From positions 1 through 6,207 of the forward strand of contig CAIYNH010000791.1 in assembly GCA_903927495.1 (NCBI GenBank): DNA of 6,207 nt, given 5' to 3'. The first letter of the stretch is position 1, and every line of letters starts with the position of its first letter. This DNA is from an uncultured beta proteobacterium (GTDB taxonomy: Bacteria > Pseudomonadota > Gammaproteobacteria > Burkholderiales > Burkholderiaceae_C). The notes under the pieces were generated by a model that searched no databases, was not told where the DNA came from, and worked only from the letters and a program-made list of their open reading frames with translations. A program made the position numbers and the translations under genes. Shown in pieces: positions 1 through 5,867 of this stretch.

Positions 1-423
1 CACCAGCATGTCGTGGTTGACGTATTGGCCGCCCACCAGGAAACTCAAACTGGTGCCCAGCATGATCACCGAGCGCCGGGCAATGGTTTCGGTGCTGACG
101 GTACGCGCAGCCAGGTACAGCGCAGTCAGCATCAAGCCCGCATGCAGGGCCGGGACCAGCCTTAAGGCCAGTTCATTCACGCCAAAAGTTGCCAGACTGA
201 TGGCTTCCAGCCAGTACAGGTAGGGTGGTTTGTGAAAAAAAGGAATGCCGTTCAGGCGCGGTGTCAGCCAATCACCGCTGACCAGCATCCAGCGGCCGAT
301 TTCGCCGTAGCGACCCTCGTCAGGCACGGCCAATGGTCGAAGGGATGCCAATAAAAGCAGAAGCAACCACAACGTGGTCAGCGTCAGCCAGGATTTTTGT
401 CGTTCGGTCAGGGATTTAGTCAC
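1..423 (-). CDS. ArnT-like (GT83/PMT-type) lipid-linked sugar transferase, N-terminal part
   Basis: This is the first 141 residues of a membrane glycosyltransferase of the ArnT / PMT_2 type, which moves a sugar from undecaprenyl phosphate onto lipid A or another envelope acceptor on the periplasmic side. The start is a GTG at 423 whose GTGA overlaps the TGA of the deacetylase gene by 4 nt, which points to coupled translation; no Shine-Dalgarno is visible. Residues 13-33 form a first membrane helix with six consecutive leucines (20-25). The first periplasmic loop follows with PDEGRYGEIGR (34-44), SGDWLTPRLNG (49-59) and FFHKPPYLYW (62-71). This is the GT-C signature, with the conserved Asp35-Glu36 pair and Lys65. 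Further hydrophobic helices follow (about 93-112 and 121 onward). The frame is open at the left edge, so roughly three quarters of the protein lies outside. The acceptor and donor sugar cannot be read from this part. The family is clear, the exact role is inferred. Confidence 0.85.
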   Translation of the reverse strand, partial: MTKSLTERQKSWLTLTTLWLLLLLLASLRPLAVPDEGRYGEIGRWMLVSGDWLTPRLNGIPFFHKPPYLYWLEAISLATFGVNELALRLVPALHAGLMLTALYLAARTVSTETIARRSVIMLGTSLSFLVGGQYVNHDMLV

Positions 424-1271
424 CGGTGGATTTTAGCGGGGGTGCCCACATCGATGCCACGAACCAGCCTCACTTGGGCCTGTTGCAGGGCTGCGGCAAA
501 CCCGGTGCCTGCGAGATAGGCGTACTCCTGCACCCGTGCTGCACCAATCTCATCACCCGGCTCGATCGCCAGTGCGGGATGGCACATGATGATGCCCTGA
601 TTCGGTGAGAGCGCCAACCAGCGTTCCATCAAGTGCCCGTATCGGGCTGGCTTGTCCTTCAGATCATAAACACCTAATAAGGCTTTGGTGCTTGTCAGGC
701 AAGCATTGGCCACTACAACTTCAAGAGCATTCGCACCCATCCATGCAATCACCAGACTCTTTAGATTTGAGCAACCCGACGGGGGCCTGGAAATGCGCAA
801 ATAGGGTTTGCGTAGTTGGTCGGCATAGCGGCGCACCAGCACATCGACCAGCGCCTGGCGAATGCCGTCAAACTGCTGTACGTGCTGGTGACCATCGACA
901 TAGTCCGGTGGCGCTTGCCAGTGCGCCTCAAATAAATCAAGTTGGAGCTCAATTACCGAGCTGGCTTGGGTGTAGTCAAAGCCGAACAGAAGCGCGCGTC
1001 GCATGGCTGCACCCAATGAAATGCCATGCCCTGCAACGCAGGCAAATTCGCTGGTCCAGTCCAGATGCAGCCCCACGTCAATTCGATCGCGCAAGGGGCG
1101 CAGCATAGCCACATCCTGCGGCCAACGCTCAGACAGCACCATGACACTGGTGGCGCTGATGCGTCCGAGGCTCGCCAATTCGGCAATGCCCAAAGAAACG
1201 CTGGCGTTTACAGCGAAATCGTCAGCGCAGACGATCACGTTCTTGGTTTTCTGCCGGTCCGGTTCAAGCAT
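420..1271 (-). CDS. ChbG/HpnK/NaxD-family (YdjC-like) carbohydrate deacetylase
   Basis: This is a 283-residue metal-dependent deacetylase of the YdjC family, which removes acetyl groups from N-acetylated amino sugars (chitobiose in ChbG, hopanoid-linked GlcNAc in HpnK, undecaprenyl-phosphate-GalNAc in NaxD). Visible motifs are VIVCADDFA (12-20, Asp17/Asp18), VGLHLD (66-71, His69), YVDGHQH (124-130, His128 and His130) and MCHPA (229-233, His231). These are the usual metal-site and catalytic positions. No signal peptide or membrane helix is evident, so it should act on the cytoplasmic face. The start chosen is the ATG at 1271, four codons after which the conserved core approaches. The frame stays open up to 1394, but that extension lies inside the LysR gene and has no family match. 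The ATG overlaps the LysR stop by 8 nt, and its own stop overlaps the next gene by 4 nt. The ArnT-like partner favours a NaxD-like role in lipid A modification over chitobiose or hopanoid work (inference). Confidence 0.88.
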   Translation of the reverse strand: MLEPDRQKTKNVIVCADDFAVNASVSLGIAELASLGRISATSVMVLSERWPQDVAMLRPLRDRIDVGLHLDWTSEFACVAGHGISLGAAMRRALLFGFDYTQASSVIELQLDLFEAHWQAPPDYVDGHQHVQQFDGIRQALVDVLVRRYADQLRKPYLRISRPPSGCSNLKSLVIAWMGANALEVVVANACLTSTKALLGVYDLKDKPARYGHLMERWLALSPNQGIIMCHPALAIEPGDEIGAARVQEYAYLAGTGFAAALQQAQVRLVRGIDVGTPAKIHR

Positions 1272-2187
1272 GTGCGTGCCAAAAGTCGGGCTGTGCATAC
1301 TGTTGTTTAAGGTAGTCGATCCACAACCGCAAGCGTAGGGCCAGGTGCTTGCGCTGAGGAAAGACCGCATAAATGCCATTGGGCGGAGCGGCAAAGTCTT
1401 CCAGTAAAGCTACCAAAGCACCCGAGGCAATCTCGGCCTGGACCTCCCAGGTACTGCGCCAGGCGATGCCGTATCCCGCCAGACACCAGTCAAACAGGAC
1501 TTCTCCGTCTGAGCAACTCAGCGGACCGCCGGGCTTGAGGTGAATCACCTCCACGGCGTCAGCGCTTGGCACAGAAAACGCCCAGCCACGGGTCTGCGAG
1601 GCATCGCTGGATAGGGTCAAACAATCAAAGCGTGCCAACTCATGGGGGTGCGTCGGTGTACCGTGGTGCTTGATGTAGCGGGGTGCCGCCACACAAAGGC
1701 GTCGGTTTTCTGCCAGGCGCACGCTGATCAGGTTGGAGTCGGGCATTTCACCCACGCGCACCGCGCAATCAAACCCTTCAGCGGCCAAATCTACCACGCG
1801 GTCACTCAGATTCAGCGACAAGGTGACATCTGGATGGTGTTCGCGAAAACGCGGCACCAGCGGTGCTACGTGACGACGACCAAAACCAGCCGGTGCTGTC
1901 AAGTTCAGGTGACCGCTGGCCTTGATGCCACCGGCCGAGACGCTGGCCTCGGCGTTGGCCAAGTCAGACAGCAGGCGCTGGCAGTCTTCCAGAAAAACGA
2001 TGCCTTCATGGGTAAGGCTCACGCGCCGGGTAGTGCGCAATAAGAGTTTCACCCCCAGGCGCTCTTCCAGGGCATCAAGACGCCGCCCAACAATAGCTGG
2101 AGCCACACCCTCGGCTTTGGCTGCCGCCGTGAGGCCGCCGCGCATGGCGACTGCCACAAAGGTTTCGAGTTGTTTGAGCTTGCTCAT
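1264..2187 (-). CDS. LysR-family transcriptional regulator (CrgA/DmlR-like subgroup)
   Basis: This 307-residue protein has normal LysR length. Residues 1-60 form the winged helix-turn-helix: LKQLETFVAVAMRGGLTAAA leads into GVAPAIVGRRLDALEERLGV and LLLRTTRRVSLTHEG, followed by a linker helix to about residue 85. From about residue 90 comes the effector-binding domain, with LNLTAPAGFGRRHVAPLVP and a LNLSDRVVDLAAEGFDCAVRVG stretch typical of the CrgA/DmlR-like subgroup. The effector cannot be read off. The gene is the first of the leftward unit and overlaps the deacetylase start by 8 nt (ATGCTTGA), so it is probably cotranscribed with that gene. It also faces the dehalogenase-glcB pair across a 180-bp divergent region, the usual LysR layout, so it may control the pair (a small organic acid would be a reasonable effector), its own operon, or both. 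The ATG at 2187 has no clear Shine-Dalgarno upstream. The family call is firm; the target is inferred. Confidence 0.93.
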   Translation of the reverse strand: MSKLKQLETFVAVAMRGGLTAAAKAEGVAPAIVGRRLDALEERLGVKLLLRTTRRVSLTHEGIVFLEDCQRLLSDLANAEASVSAGGIKASGHLNLTAPAGFGRRHVAPLVPRFREHHPDVTLSLNLSDRVVDLAAEGFDCAVRVGEMPDSNLISVRLAENRRLCVAAPRYIKHHGTPTHPHELARFDCLTLSSDASQTRGWAFSVPSADAVEVIHLKPGGPLSCSDGEVLFDWCLAGYGIAWRSTWEVQAEIASGALVALLEDFAAPPNGIYAVFPQRKHLALRLRLWIDYLKQQYAQPDFWHAHA

Positions 2188-2197
2188 GGGCGCAACG

Positions 2198-2215
2198 TTA
2201 ACAGTTTATTAGGTG
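2198..2215 (-). promoter_or_regulatory. possible -10 region for the LysR gene
   Basis: On the minus strand, CACCTAATAAACTGTTAA lies 11-28 nt upstream of the LysR ATG and contains TAATAA/TAAACT, weak -10 matches. A TTGCAA that could serve as -35 lies at the edge of the 21-bp palindrome, but at about 22 nt from TAATAA the spacing is longer than ideal. The location suits a promoter that a protein bound at the palindrome could control. Support is weak. Confidence 0.2.
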
Positions 2216-2234
2216 CAGAGGGGAAGGGCTGGAT

Positions 2235-2255
2235 TGCAAAACAAGTTGTTTTGCA
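2235..2255. promoter_or_regulatory. perfect 21-bp palindrome, candidate operator between divergent genes
   Basis: Arms TGCAAAACAA and TTGTTTTGCA are exact reverse complements around a single central G at 2245. The site lies 48 bp upstream of the LysR start and 113 bp upstream of the dehalogenase start, where a regulator of either gene would bind. It does not match the symmetric T-N11-A LysR box, because the only T/A pair in register is at the outermost positions. It may therefore be bound by another regulator, or be an atypical LysR site. A TTGCAA half-site recurs at 2308-2313. The palindrome is seen directly; the regulatory role is inferred. Confidence 0.55.
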
Positions 2256-2355
2256 TTTCGAGTCCGTGATCGGGTGACTCCGGGGTGGTCGATTACCTGC
2301 ATCAAAGTTGCAAGTGTTGCTCAGCGTGGTGGCTGGTTTGGTCTGGTCTTTTCCT

Positions 2356-2361
2356 TAAAAT
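2356..2361 (+). promoter_or_regulatory. possible -10 box (TAAAAT) just upstream of the dehalogenase gene
   Basis: TAAAAT matches the sigma-70 -10 consensus at five of six positions and ends 6 nt before the ATG at 2368. If used, transcription would start at or near that ATG, giving a nearly leaderless message, or a leader of about 39 nt for the alternative start at 2407. No -35 hexamer at proper spacing is seen, which fits an activator-dependent promoter but is weak evidence. Confidence 0.25.
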
Positions 2362-2367
2362 GAGGGG

Positions 2368-3129
2368 ATGAACAGCTTATCCTGCACCACCTCAGACCCG
2401 CAGCGAATGCCGCCCAGGGCAGTGCTGTTTGATGCCTACGGCACGCTCTTTGATGTCTATAGCGTGGCGCAGTTGGCTGAGCAGTTGTTTCCCGGCCAGG
2501 GTCAGGTTTTGAGTGTGCTGTGGCGCGATAAGCAGATTGACTACACTCGACTGGTCACCACCTGCAACCACGGTGCGCATTACCAGCCATTTAGCGAGCT
2601 GACCCGTTCGGCACTCGTTTATGCTATAAAAAAGATAGCTGCAAACGCTAGTGACGAAAGCGATGAGCAGCAATTTCCTGTAAATTTTGAAGCCCAATAT
2701 GGTGGCCAGATTGAGCAACTTCTAGACCAATACCAACGCCTGGCAGCCTTTCCTGAGAACCTGCTCGTGCTTCAGCAACTCAAAGCCAAAGGCATCCCCA
2801 GCGGCATTTTGAGCAATGGCGATGCCAGTATGCTGAACGCCGCCGTCACCTCGGCCGGCTTTGAAAGCTTGCTGAATCACGTCATCAGCGTGGACACCAT
2901 CCGCAAGTTCAAAACTCACCCAGATGCTTATGCTTTGGGTGAGCAAATTCTCGGAATGCCAGCCAAGGACATTGTGTTTGTTAGCTCCAACGCCTGGGAC
3001 GCGCTTGGTGCCACCTGGTTTGGCTACCAGACGCTGTGGGTCAACCGTTACCATCTGCCCTTTGAAGAACTGGGCACGCAACCTACCCGCACCGGCGCTG
3101 ACTTGTCGGCGGCGCTGGACTTTTTTTGA
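2368..3129 (+). CDS. type II (S)-2-haloacid dehalogenase (HAD superfamily)
   Basis: This is a 253-residue hydrolase that would convert (S)-2-haloacids to (R)-2-hydroxyacids, and chloroacetate to glycolate, in the cytoplasm. HAD motifs are complete: motif [13 protein letters not shown] (19-30, nucleophile Asp22, Thr26), [10 protein letters not shown] (51-60, Arg53), motif II ILSNG (147-151, Ser149), Lys182 with Tyr188, and FVSSNAWD (204-211, Ser206, Asn208, Asp211). These match the catalytic set I recall for L-DEX. Two features are odd. Residues about 86-103 ([18 protein letters not shown]) are encoded by a palindromic repeat and make this part roughly 16 residues longer than in L-DEX as I remember it. 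The start is also uncertain: GAGGGG touches the ATG at 2368, too close to act as a Shine-Dalgarno, while Met14 (2407) would put the nucleophile at residue 9, as is usual for the family. The gene ends in a T7 run and is followed 37 nt later by glcB, probably as an operon. Actual substrate use is not proven by sequence. Confidence 0.9.
   Translation: MNSLSCTTSDPQRMPPRAVLFDAYGTLFDVYSVAQLAEQLFPGQGQVLSVLWRDKQIDYTRLVTTCNHGAHYQPFSELTRSALVYAIKKIAANASDESDEQQFPVNFEAQYGGQIEQLLDQYQRLAAFPENLLVLQQLKAKGIPSGILSNGDASMLNAAVTSAGFESLLNHVISVDTIRKFKTHPDAYALGEQILGMPAKDIVFVSSNAWDALGATWFGYQTLWVNRYHLPFEELGTQPTRTGADLSAALDFF
2623..2691 (+). repeat. palindromic repeat element, copy 1, inside the dehalogenase CDS
   Basis: GCTAT (2623-2627) and ATAGC (2635-2639) form a first inverted pair. 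GCTGC (2638-2642) with GCAGC (2667-2671) and CGCT (2646-2649) with AGCG (2659-2662) form a second stem-loop, followed by ATTT (2673-2676) and AATTTTGAA (2683-2691). The 54 positions 2623-2676 align without gaps to 5730-5783, 33 of 54 identical by my count, and AATTTTGAA recurs after both. The block is 18 codons long, in frame, without stops. I recall similar elements between genes in Comamonadaceae; that memory is unverified. Confidence 0.65.
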
Positions 3130-3166
3130 ACCAGAATTTCCTATTTGCTTAACCAACTCAACCATC

Positions 3167-5383
3167 ATGACTGAACGTATCAACAAAAACGGCCTTCAAA
3201 TAGCTGCCAACCTGTGCCAATTCATTGAAAAACAGGTGTTGCCTGGTACCGGTGTGGTGCCGGCAAAATTTTGGAAAGGTTTTGCTGCCATCGTGACCGA
3301 CCTGGCCCCCAAGAACATCGCTTTGCTGGCCGAGCGTGACCGCCTGCAAACCGAGCTTGACACCTGGCACAAGGCCAACCCTGGCCCGATCGCTGACATG
3401 CCCGCATACCGCACTTTCCTGGAGAAAATTGGCTATCTGGTCGAGCCCCCCAAAAAAGCCCGTATCAGCACCACTAATGTGGATGCCGAGTTGGCAAAAC
3501 AGGCGGGCCCGCAACTGGTGGTACCCATTCTGAACGCCCGTTACGCGCTGAATGCCGCCAACGCCCGCTGGGGCAGTTTGTACGACGCGCTGTATGGGAC
3601 AGATGTCATTGGCGAAGAAGACGGCTGTGGAAAAGTGGGTGAGAAGAGCGGCTACAACCCCAGTCGCGGTGCTAAAGTGATCGAGTACGCCCGTTATGTG
3701 CTGGATCGCACAGCTCCATTGCGCAAAGGCTCGCATGTGAATGCCGTTGGCTACAGCGTCAAAGGTGGCAAACTCGCAGTCAAATTGGCCGATGGCAGCA
3801 ACACAAGTCTGGCCGATAACAGCCAATTGACCGGTTTTCAGGGTGAAGCCAAGGCACCAAGTTCGGTGCTGTTTGAGCACAACGGCCTGCACCTTGACTT
3901 GATCATCAACCGCAGCACGCCGATCGGTGCCAGTGACCCGGCAGGCGTTGCTGACTTGGTGCTGGAAGCGGCATTGTCCACAATTCTCGATCTGGAAGAT
4001 TCCGTCGCAGCAGTGGACGCTGATGACAAGGTGCTGGCATACAGCAACTGGCTTGGCATTCTTAAAGGCACACTCACCGAAGAAGTGGCTAAAGGCAGCA
4101 AATCCTTTACCCGTGGCTTGAACACCGACCGAATTTACACCGCACCTGACGGGAAAAAGGCGGTGCGCCTGCATGGCCGTTCGCTGATGTTCGTGCGCAA
4201 CGTCGGCCACCTGATGACCAACCCGGCCATTTTGTACACCGACTCCAAGGGCGAAATTCGCGAAATTCCAGAAGGCATATTGGATGCTGTGGTCACCACC
4301 ACCATCGCCATGCACGACCTGGCCAAGTCCAAAAAGGATGCCATCCGCAATTCGCGCAAAGGCTCGGTTTATATCGTCAAACCTAAAATGCATGGCCCGT
4401 TTGAGGTGGCCTTTGCCAGCGAACTTTTTGGCCGGGTCGAGCAAGTCCTTGGCTTGCCCGAGAGCACCGTCAAACTTGGCATCATGGATGAAGAGCGGCG
4501 TACCAGCGTCAACCTGAAAGCCTGCATTGCCGCTGCCAGCAGCCGTGTGGCATTTATCAACACAGGTTTCCTGGACCGCACTGGCGACGAAATGCACAGT
4601 GCCATGCAAGGCGGTGCCATGATCCGCAAGGGTGACATGAAAACCAGCGCCTGGATTGCTGCCTACGAGCGCAACAACGTGCTGGTCGGTCTGAAATGCG
4701 GCCTGCGTGGCAAGGCGCAAATCGGCAAAGGTATGTGGGCCATGCCCGACTTGATGAAATCAATGCTCGAACAAAAAATAGCTCATCCACGCGCTGGCGC
4801 CAACACTGCCTGGGTTCCCAGCCCGACCGGTGCCACTCTGCATGCGCTGCACTACCACCAGGTACTGGTAAAGGATGTACAAAAGGAGCTGGAAAAAATC
4901 AGCGCCGACAAAGAACGCGACACCCTGCTGGCTGGCCTGCTGCAAGTGCCTGTGGCTGCCAGCAACAACTGGTCAGAGGCAGAGAAACAACAAGAGTTGG
5001 ACAACAACGCTCAAGGCATTCTGGGTTATGTGGTGCGCTGGGTAGATCAGGGTGTGGGCTGCTCCAAGGTGCCTGATATTCACAACATCGCGTTGATGGA
5101 AGACCGCGCCACCCTGCGCATCAGTAGCCAGCACATGGCGAATTGGTTGCACCATGGTGTTGTGACCGAGTCACTGGTAAAGGAAACCTTTGAACGCATG
5201 GCCGCGGTGGTGGACGGGCAAAACGCTGATGATCCACTCTACCAACCCATGGCGGGTCACTTTGACACCTCAATGGCGTACATGGCCGCATGTGATCTGG
5301 TGTTCAAGGGACTGGTCCAACCCAGCGGCTATACCGAGCCACTGCTGCATGGGTGGCGCTTAAAAGTGAAGGCGGCTGCGTAG
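3167..5383 (+). CDS. glcB: malate synthase G
   Basis: This 738-residue enzyme condenses glyoxylate with acetyl-CoA to give malate and CoA, feeding glycolate or glyoxylate carbon into the TCA cycle; it is cytoplasmic and normally monomeric. Length is close to E. coli GlcB (723). The N-terminal clasp includes GLQIAANL and LPGTGV (9-30), an inserted alpha/beta region spans about 140-270, and the TIM-barrel core holds [15 protein letters not shown] (274-288), [12 protein letters not shown] (342-353, Arg344), [11 protein letters not shown] (401-411), [10 protein letters not shown] (438-447, Glu442), [13 protein letters not shown] (465-477, Asp470), [17 protein letters not shown] (512-528) and [10 protein letters not shown] (631-640). 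The C-terminal plug has catalytic-base Asp646 in [10 protein letters not shown]. Arg, Mg-binding Glu and Asp, and the base are all present. The frame is open upstream to 2924 inside the dehalogenase gene, but family similarity begins at the ATG at 3167, which has no clear Shine-Dalgarno. Translation may be helped by ribosomes finishing the dehalogenase 37 nt upstream. Confidence 0.97.
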   Translation: MTERINKNGLQIAANLCQFIEKQVLPGTGVVPAKFWKGFAAIVTDLAPKNIALLAERDRLQTELDTWHKANPGPIADMPAYRTFLEKIGYLVEPPKKARISTTNVDAELAKQAGPQLVVPILNARYALNAANARWGSLYDALYGTDVIGEEDGCGKVGEKSGYNPSRGAKVIEYARYVLDRTAPLRKGSHVNAVGYSVKGGKLAVKLADGSNTSLADNSQLTGFQGEAKAPSSVLFEHNGLHLDLIINRSTPIGASDPAGVADLVLEAALSTILDLEDSVAAVDADDKVLAYSNWLGILKGTLTEEVAKGSKSFTRGLNTDRIYTAPDGKKAVRLHGRSLMFVRNVGHLMTNPAILYTDSKGEIREIPEGILDAVVTTTIAMHDLAKSKKDAIRNSRKGSVYIVKPKMHGPFEVAFASELFGRVEQVLGLPESTVKLGIMDEERRTSVNLKACIAAASSRVAFINTGFLDRTGDEMHSAMQGGAMIRKGDMKTSAWIAAYERNNVLVGLKCGLRGKAQIGKGMWAMPDLMKSMLEQKIAHPRAGANTAWVPSPTGATLHALHYHQVLVKDVQKELEKISADKERDTLLAGLLQVPVAASNNWSEAEKQQELDNNAQGILGYVVRWVDQGVGCSKVPDIHNIALMEDRATLRISSQHMANWLHHGVVTESLVKETFERMAAVVDGQNADDPLYQPMAGHFDTSMAYMAACDLVFKGLVQPSGYTEPLLHGWRLKVKAAA

Positions 5384-5422
5384 AGGTGCCAAAGAAATTT
5401 TCAATTGCCCATTTTTAACGTC

Positions 5423-5470
5423 AGTGGTGGCCACTTGGTTTGGTTGACTTCGCTGATGTGGCACGCCACA
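5423..5470. promoter_or_regulatory. two short inverted repeats upstream of the CWC gene
   Basis: AGTGG-TGG-CCACT (5423-5435) and TGTGGC-AC-GCCACA (5457-5470) share the form GTGG...CCAC. Their centres are about 34 bp apart, and they lie between glcB and the CWC gene. The second ends 6 nt before the TTTAAT -10 candidate. They could be a paired operator, or weak hairpins; neither is followed by a T-run, so they do not look like a glcB terminator. The function is inferred. Confidence 0.3.
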
Positions 5471-5476
5471 CTGCGG

Positions 5477-5482
5477 TTTAAT
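5477..5482 (+). promoter_or_regulatory. possible -10 box (TTTAAT) for the CWC gene
   Basis: TTTAAT matches the -10 consensus at five of six positions and lies 26 nt before the ATG at 5509, with room for a short leader and a GGATAA ribosome-binding candidate at 5494-5499. The best -35-like hexamer, TTGACT at 5444-5449, is 27 nt away, too far for a standard promoter. An independent promoter is possible, as is read-through from glcB. Confidence 0.3.
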
Positions 5483-5508
5483 CAAACTTTATTGGATAAC
5501 TCTTGAAT

Positions 5509-5727
5509 ATGCAAGACCGAAGCTCCCAGCAGCACAATCCGCAAAACTGCCCACTGTGCGGCAAGTCGAACCAGTGTGCGATGGAGCTTGAGCGCTCAAC
5601 CGGGGAAAAACAGGGGCCTTGCTGGTGCAGTCAAGCTGAATTTTCGTCAAGCTTGCTTGAGGCTATTCCAGTCGCTGCGCGTGGCCAGGCTTGCGTCTGT
5701 GCGGCCTGCGCTCAGACGATCCGTTGA
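5509..5727 (+). CDS. cysteine-rich CWC family protein
   Basis: This small soluble protein of 72 residues has eight cysteines: CPLC (14-17), Cys23, the defining CWC (38-40) and CVCAAC (62-67). The layout matches the cysteine-rich CWC family (Pfam Cys_rich_CWC), whose biochemical function is unknown; the cysteine spacing suggests a zinc- or other metal-binding fold (inference). Supporting family features are PLCGKSNQCAME (15-26), GPCWCSQAEFSSSLLEAIP (36-54) and ARGQACVCAACA (57-68). There is no signal peptide or membrane segment. The ATG at 5509 is preceded by GGATAA, 9 nt away; a TTG two codons earlier (5503) is a less likely start. It follows glcB by 125 bp and converges on the minus-strand gene at the right edge. 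The stop is followed within 3 nt by palindromic repeat copy 2. Confidence 0.88.
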   Translation: MQDRSSQQHNPQNCPLCGKSNQCAMELERSTGEKQGPCWCSQAEFSSSLLEAIPVAARGQACVCAACAQTIR

Positions 5728-5729
5728 TT

Positions 5730-5796
5730 GCTATGCTAAAGATAGCTACACACGCAATCTGAGTATGCGCTAGAGGGTGATTTAGATAATTTTGAA
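5730..5796 (+). repeat. palindromic repeat element, copy 2, just after the CWC gene
   Basis: GCTAT (5730-5734) and ATAGC (5742-5746) are 12 nt apart start to start, exactly as in copy 1. CGC (5753-5755), GCG (5767-5769) and ATTT (5780-5783) sit in the same register, and AATTTTGAA (5788-5796) follows as in copy 1 with a 2-nt offset. The GCGCTAGAGGGTGATTT part resembles the intergenic repeat I recall from Comamonadaceae. This copy is in the normal location for such elements, in a convergent intergenic gap, 3 nt after the CWC stop. Confidence 0.65.
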
Positions 5797-5856
5797 AAAG
5801 TGCATCTGAGGTCGATGCACAAGTCATTTCAAAATGGAATCAGCACTTGCTAGCGC
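5767..5856. repeat. 90-nt imperfect nested inverted repeat between convergent genes
   Basis: Three arm pairs nest in order: GCGCTAG (5767-5773) with CTAGCGC (5850-5856), ATTTTGAAA (5789-5797) with TTTCAAAAT (5827-5835), and GTGCATC (5800-5806) with GATGCAC (5814-5820). Spacing between the outer and middle arms is 15 nt on the left and 14 nt on the right. This is what two degenerate repeat copies facing each other would give, the left one being copy 2. An additional short pair, ATCAGC/GCTGAT, lies at 5839-5860. The pairing is seen directly; the origin is inferred. Confidence 0.6.
5795..5820 (-). terminator. intrinsic terminator for the minus-strand gene at the right edge
   Basis: Read on the minus strand, the 7-bp stem GTGCATC / GATGCAC with a 7-nt loop is followed directly by TTTTT (5799-5795), the classical form of a Rho-independent terminator. 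It lies about 48 nt after the stop at 5868. On the plus strand the same hairpin is followed by AAGTCATTTC, a poorer tail, so termination of the CWC transcript here is less certain. Confidence 0.6.
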
Positions 5857-5867
5857 TGATCGTCGCT

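Noticed and set aside
605..1108. 167-codon plus-strand open frame
   Set aside because: It is antisense to the deacetylase, with no family features and no ribosome-binding site.
1272..1394. Upstream extension of the deacetylase frame into the LysR gene
   Set aside because: The added residues are the shadow of the LysR C-terminus in another frame; the ATG at 1271 gives the normal N-terminus shortly before VIVCADDFA.
2260..2280. Imperfect hairpin GAGTCCG / CGG-gtg-ACTC
   Set aside because: It has a 3-nt bulge and a short stem, is not followed by a T-run and lies close to a much better palindrome; chance is likely.
2924..3166. Upstream extension of the glcB frame into the dehalogenase gene
   Set aside because: The 81 extra codons overlap the dehalogenase in another frame and do not resemble malate synthase; family similarity begins at the ATG at 3167.
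3196..3202. ATAGCT in the glcB start region, and again near 4789, as possible further repeat copies
   Set aside because: The encoded residues ([21 protein letters not shown]) are conserved malate synthase sequence and no GCTAT partner lies at the right distance.
3158..4720. 520-codon open frame on the minus strand opposite glcB
   Set aside because: It lies wholly antisense to a clearly conserved malate synthase and has no recognisable motif. Its His/Gln/Val/Gly-rich composition is what codon bias on the sense strand produces.
5384..5422. Possible glcB terminator before ATTTTTAAC
   Set aside because: There is a T-run at 5412-5416, but no stable GC-rich stem directly before it.
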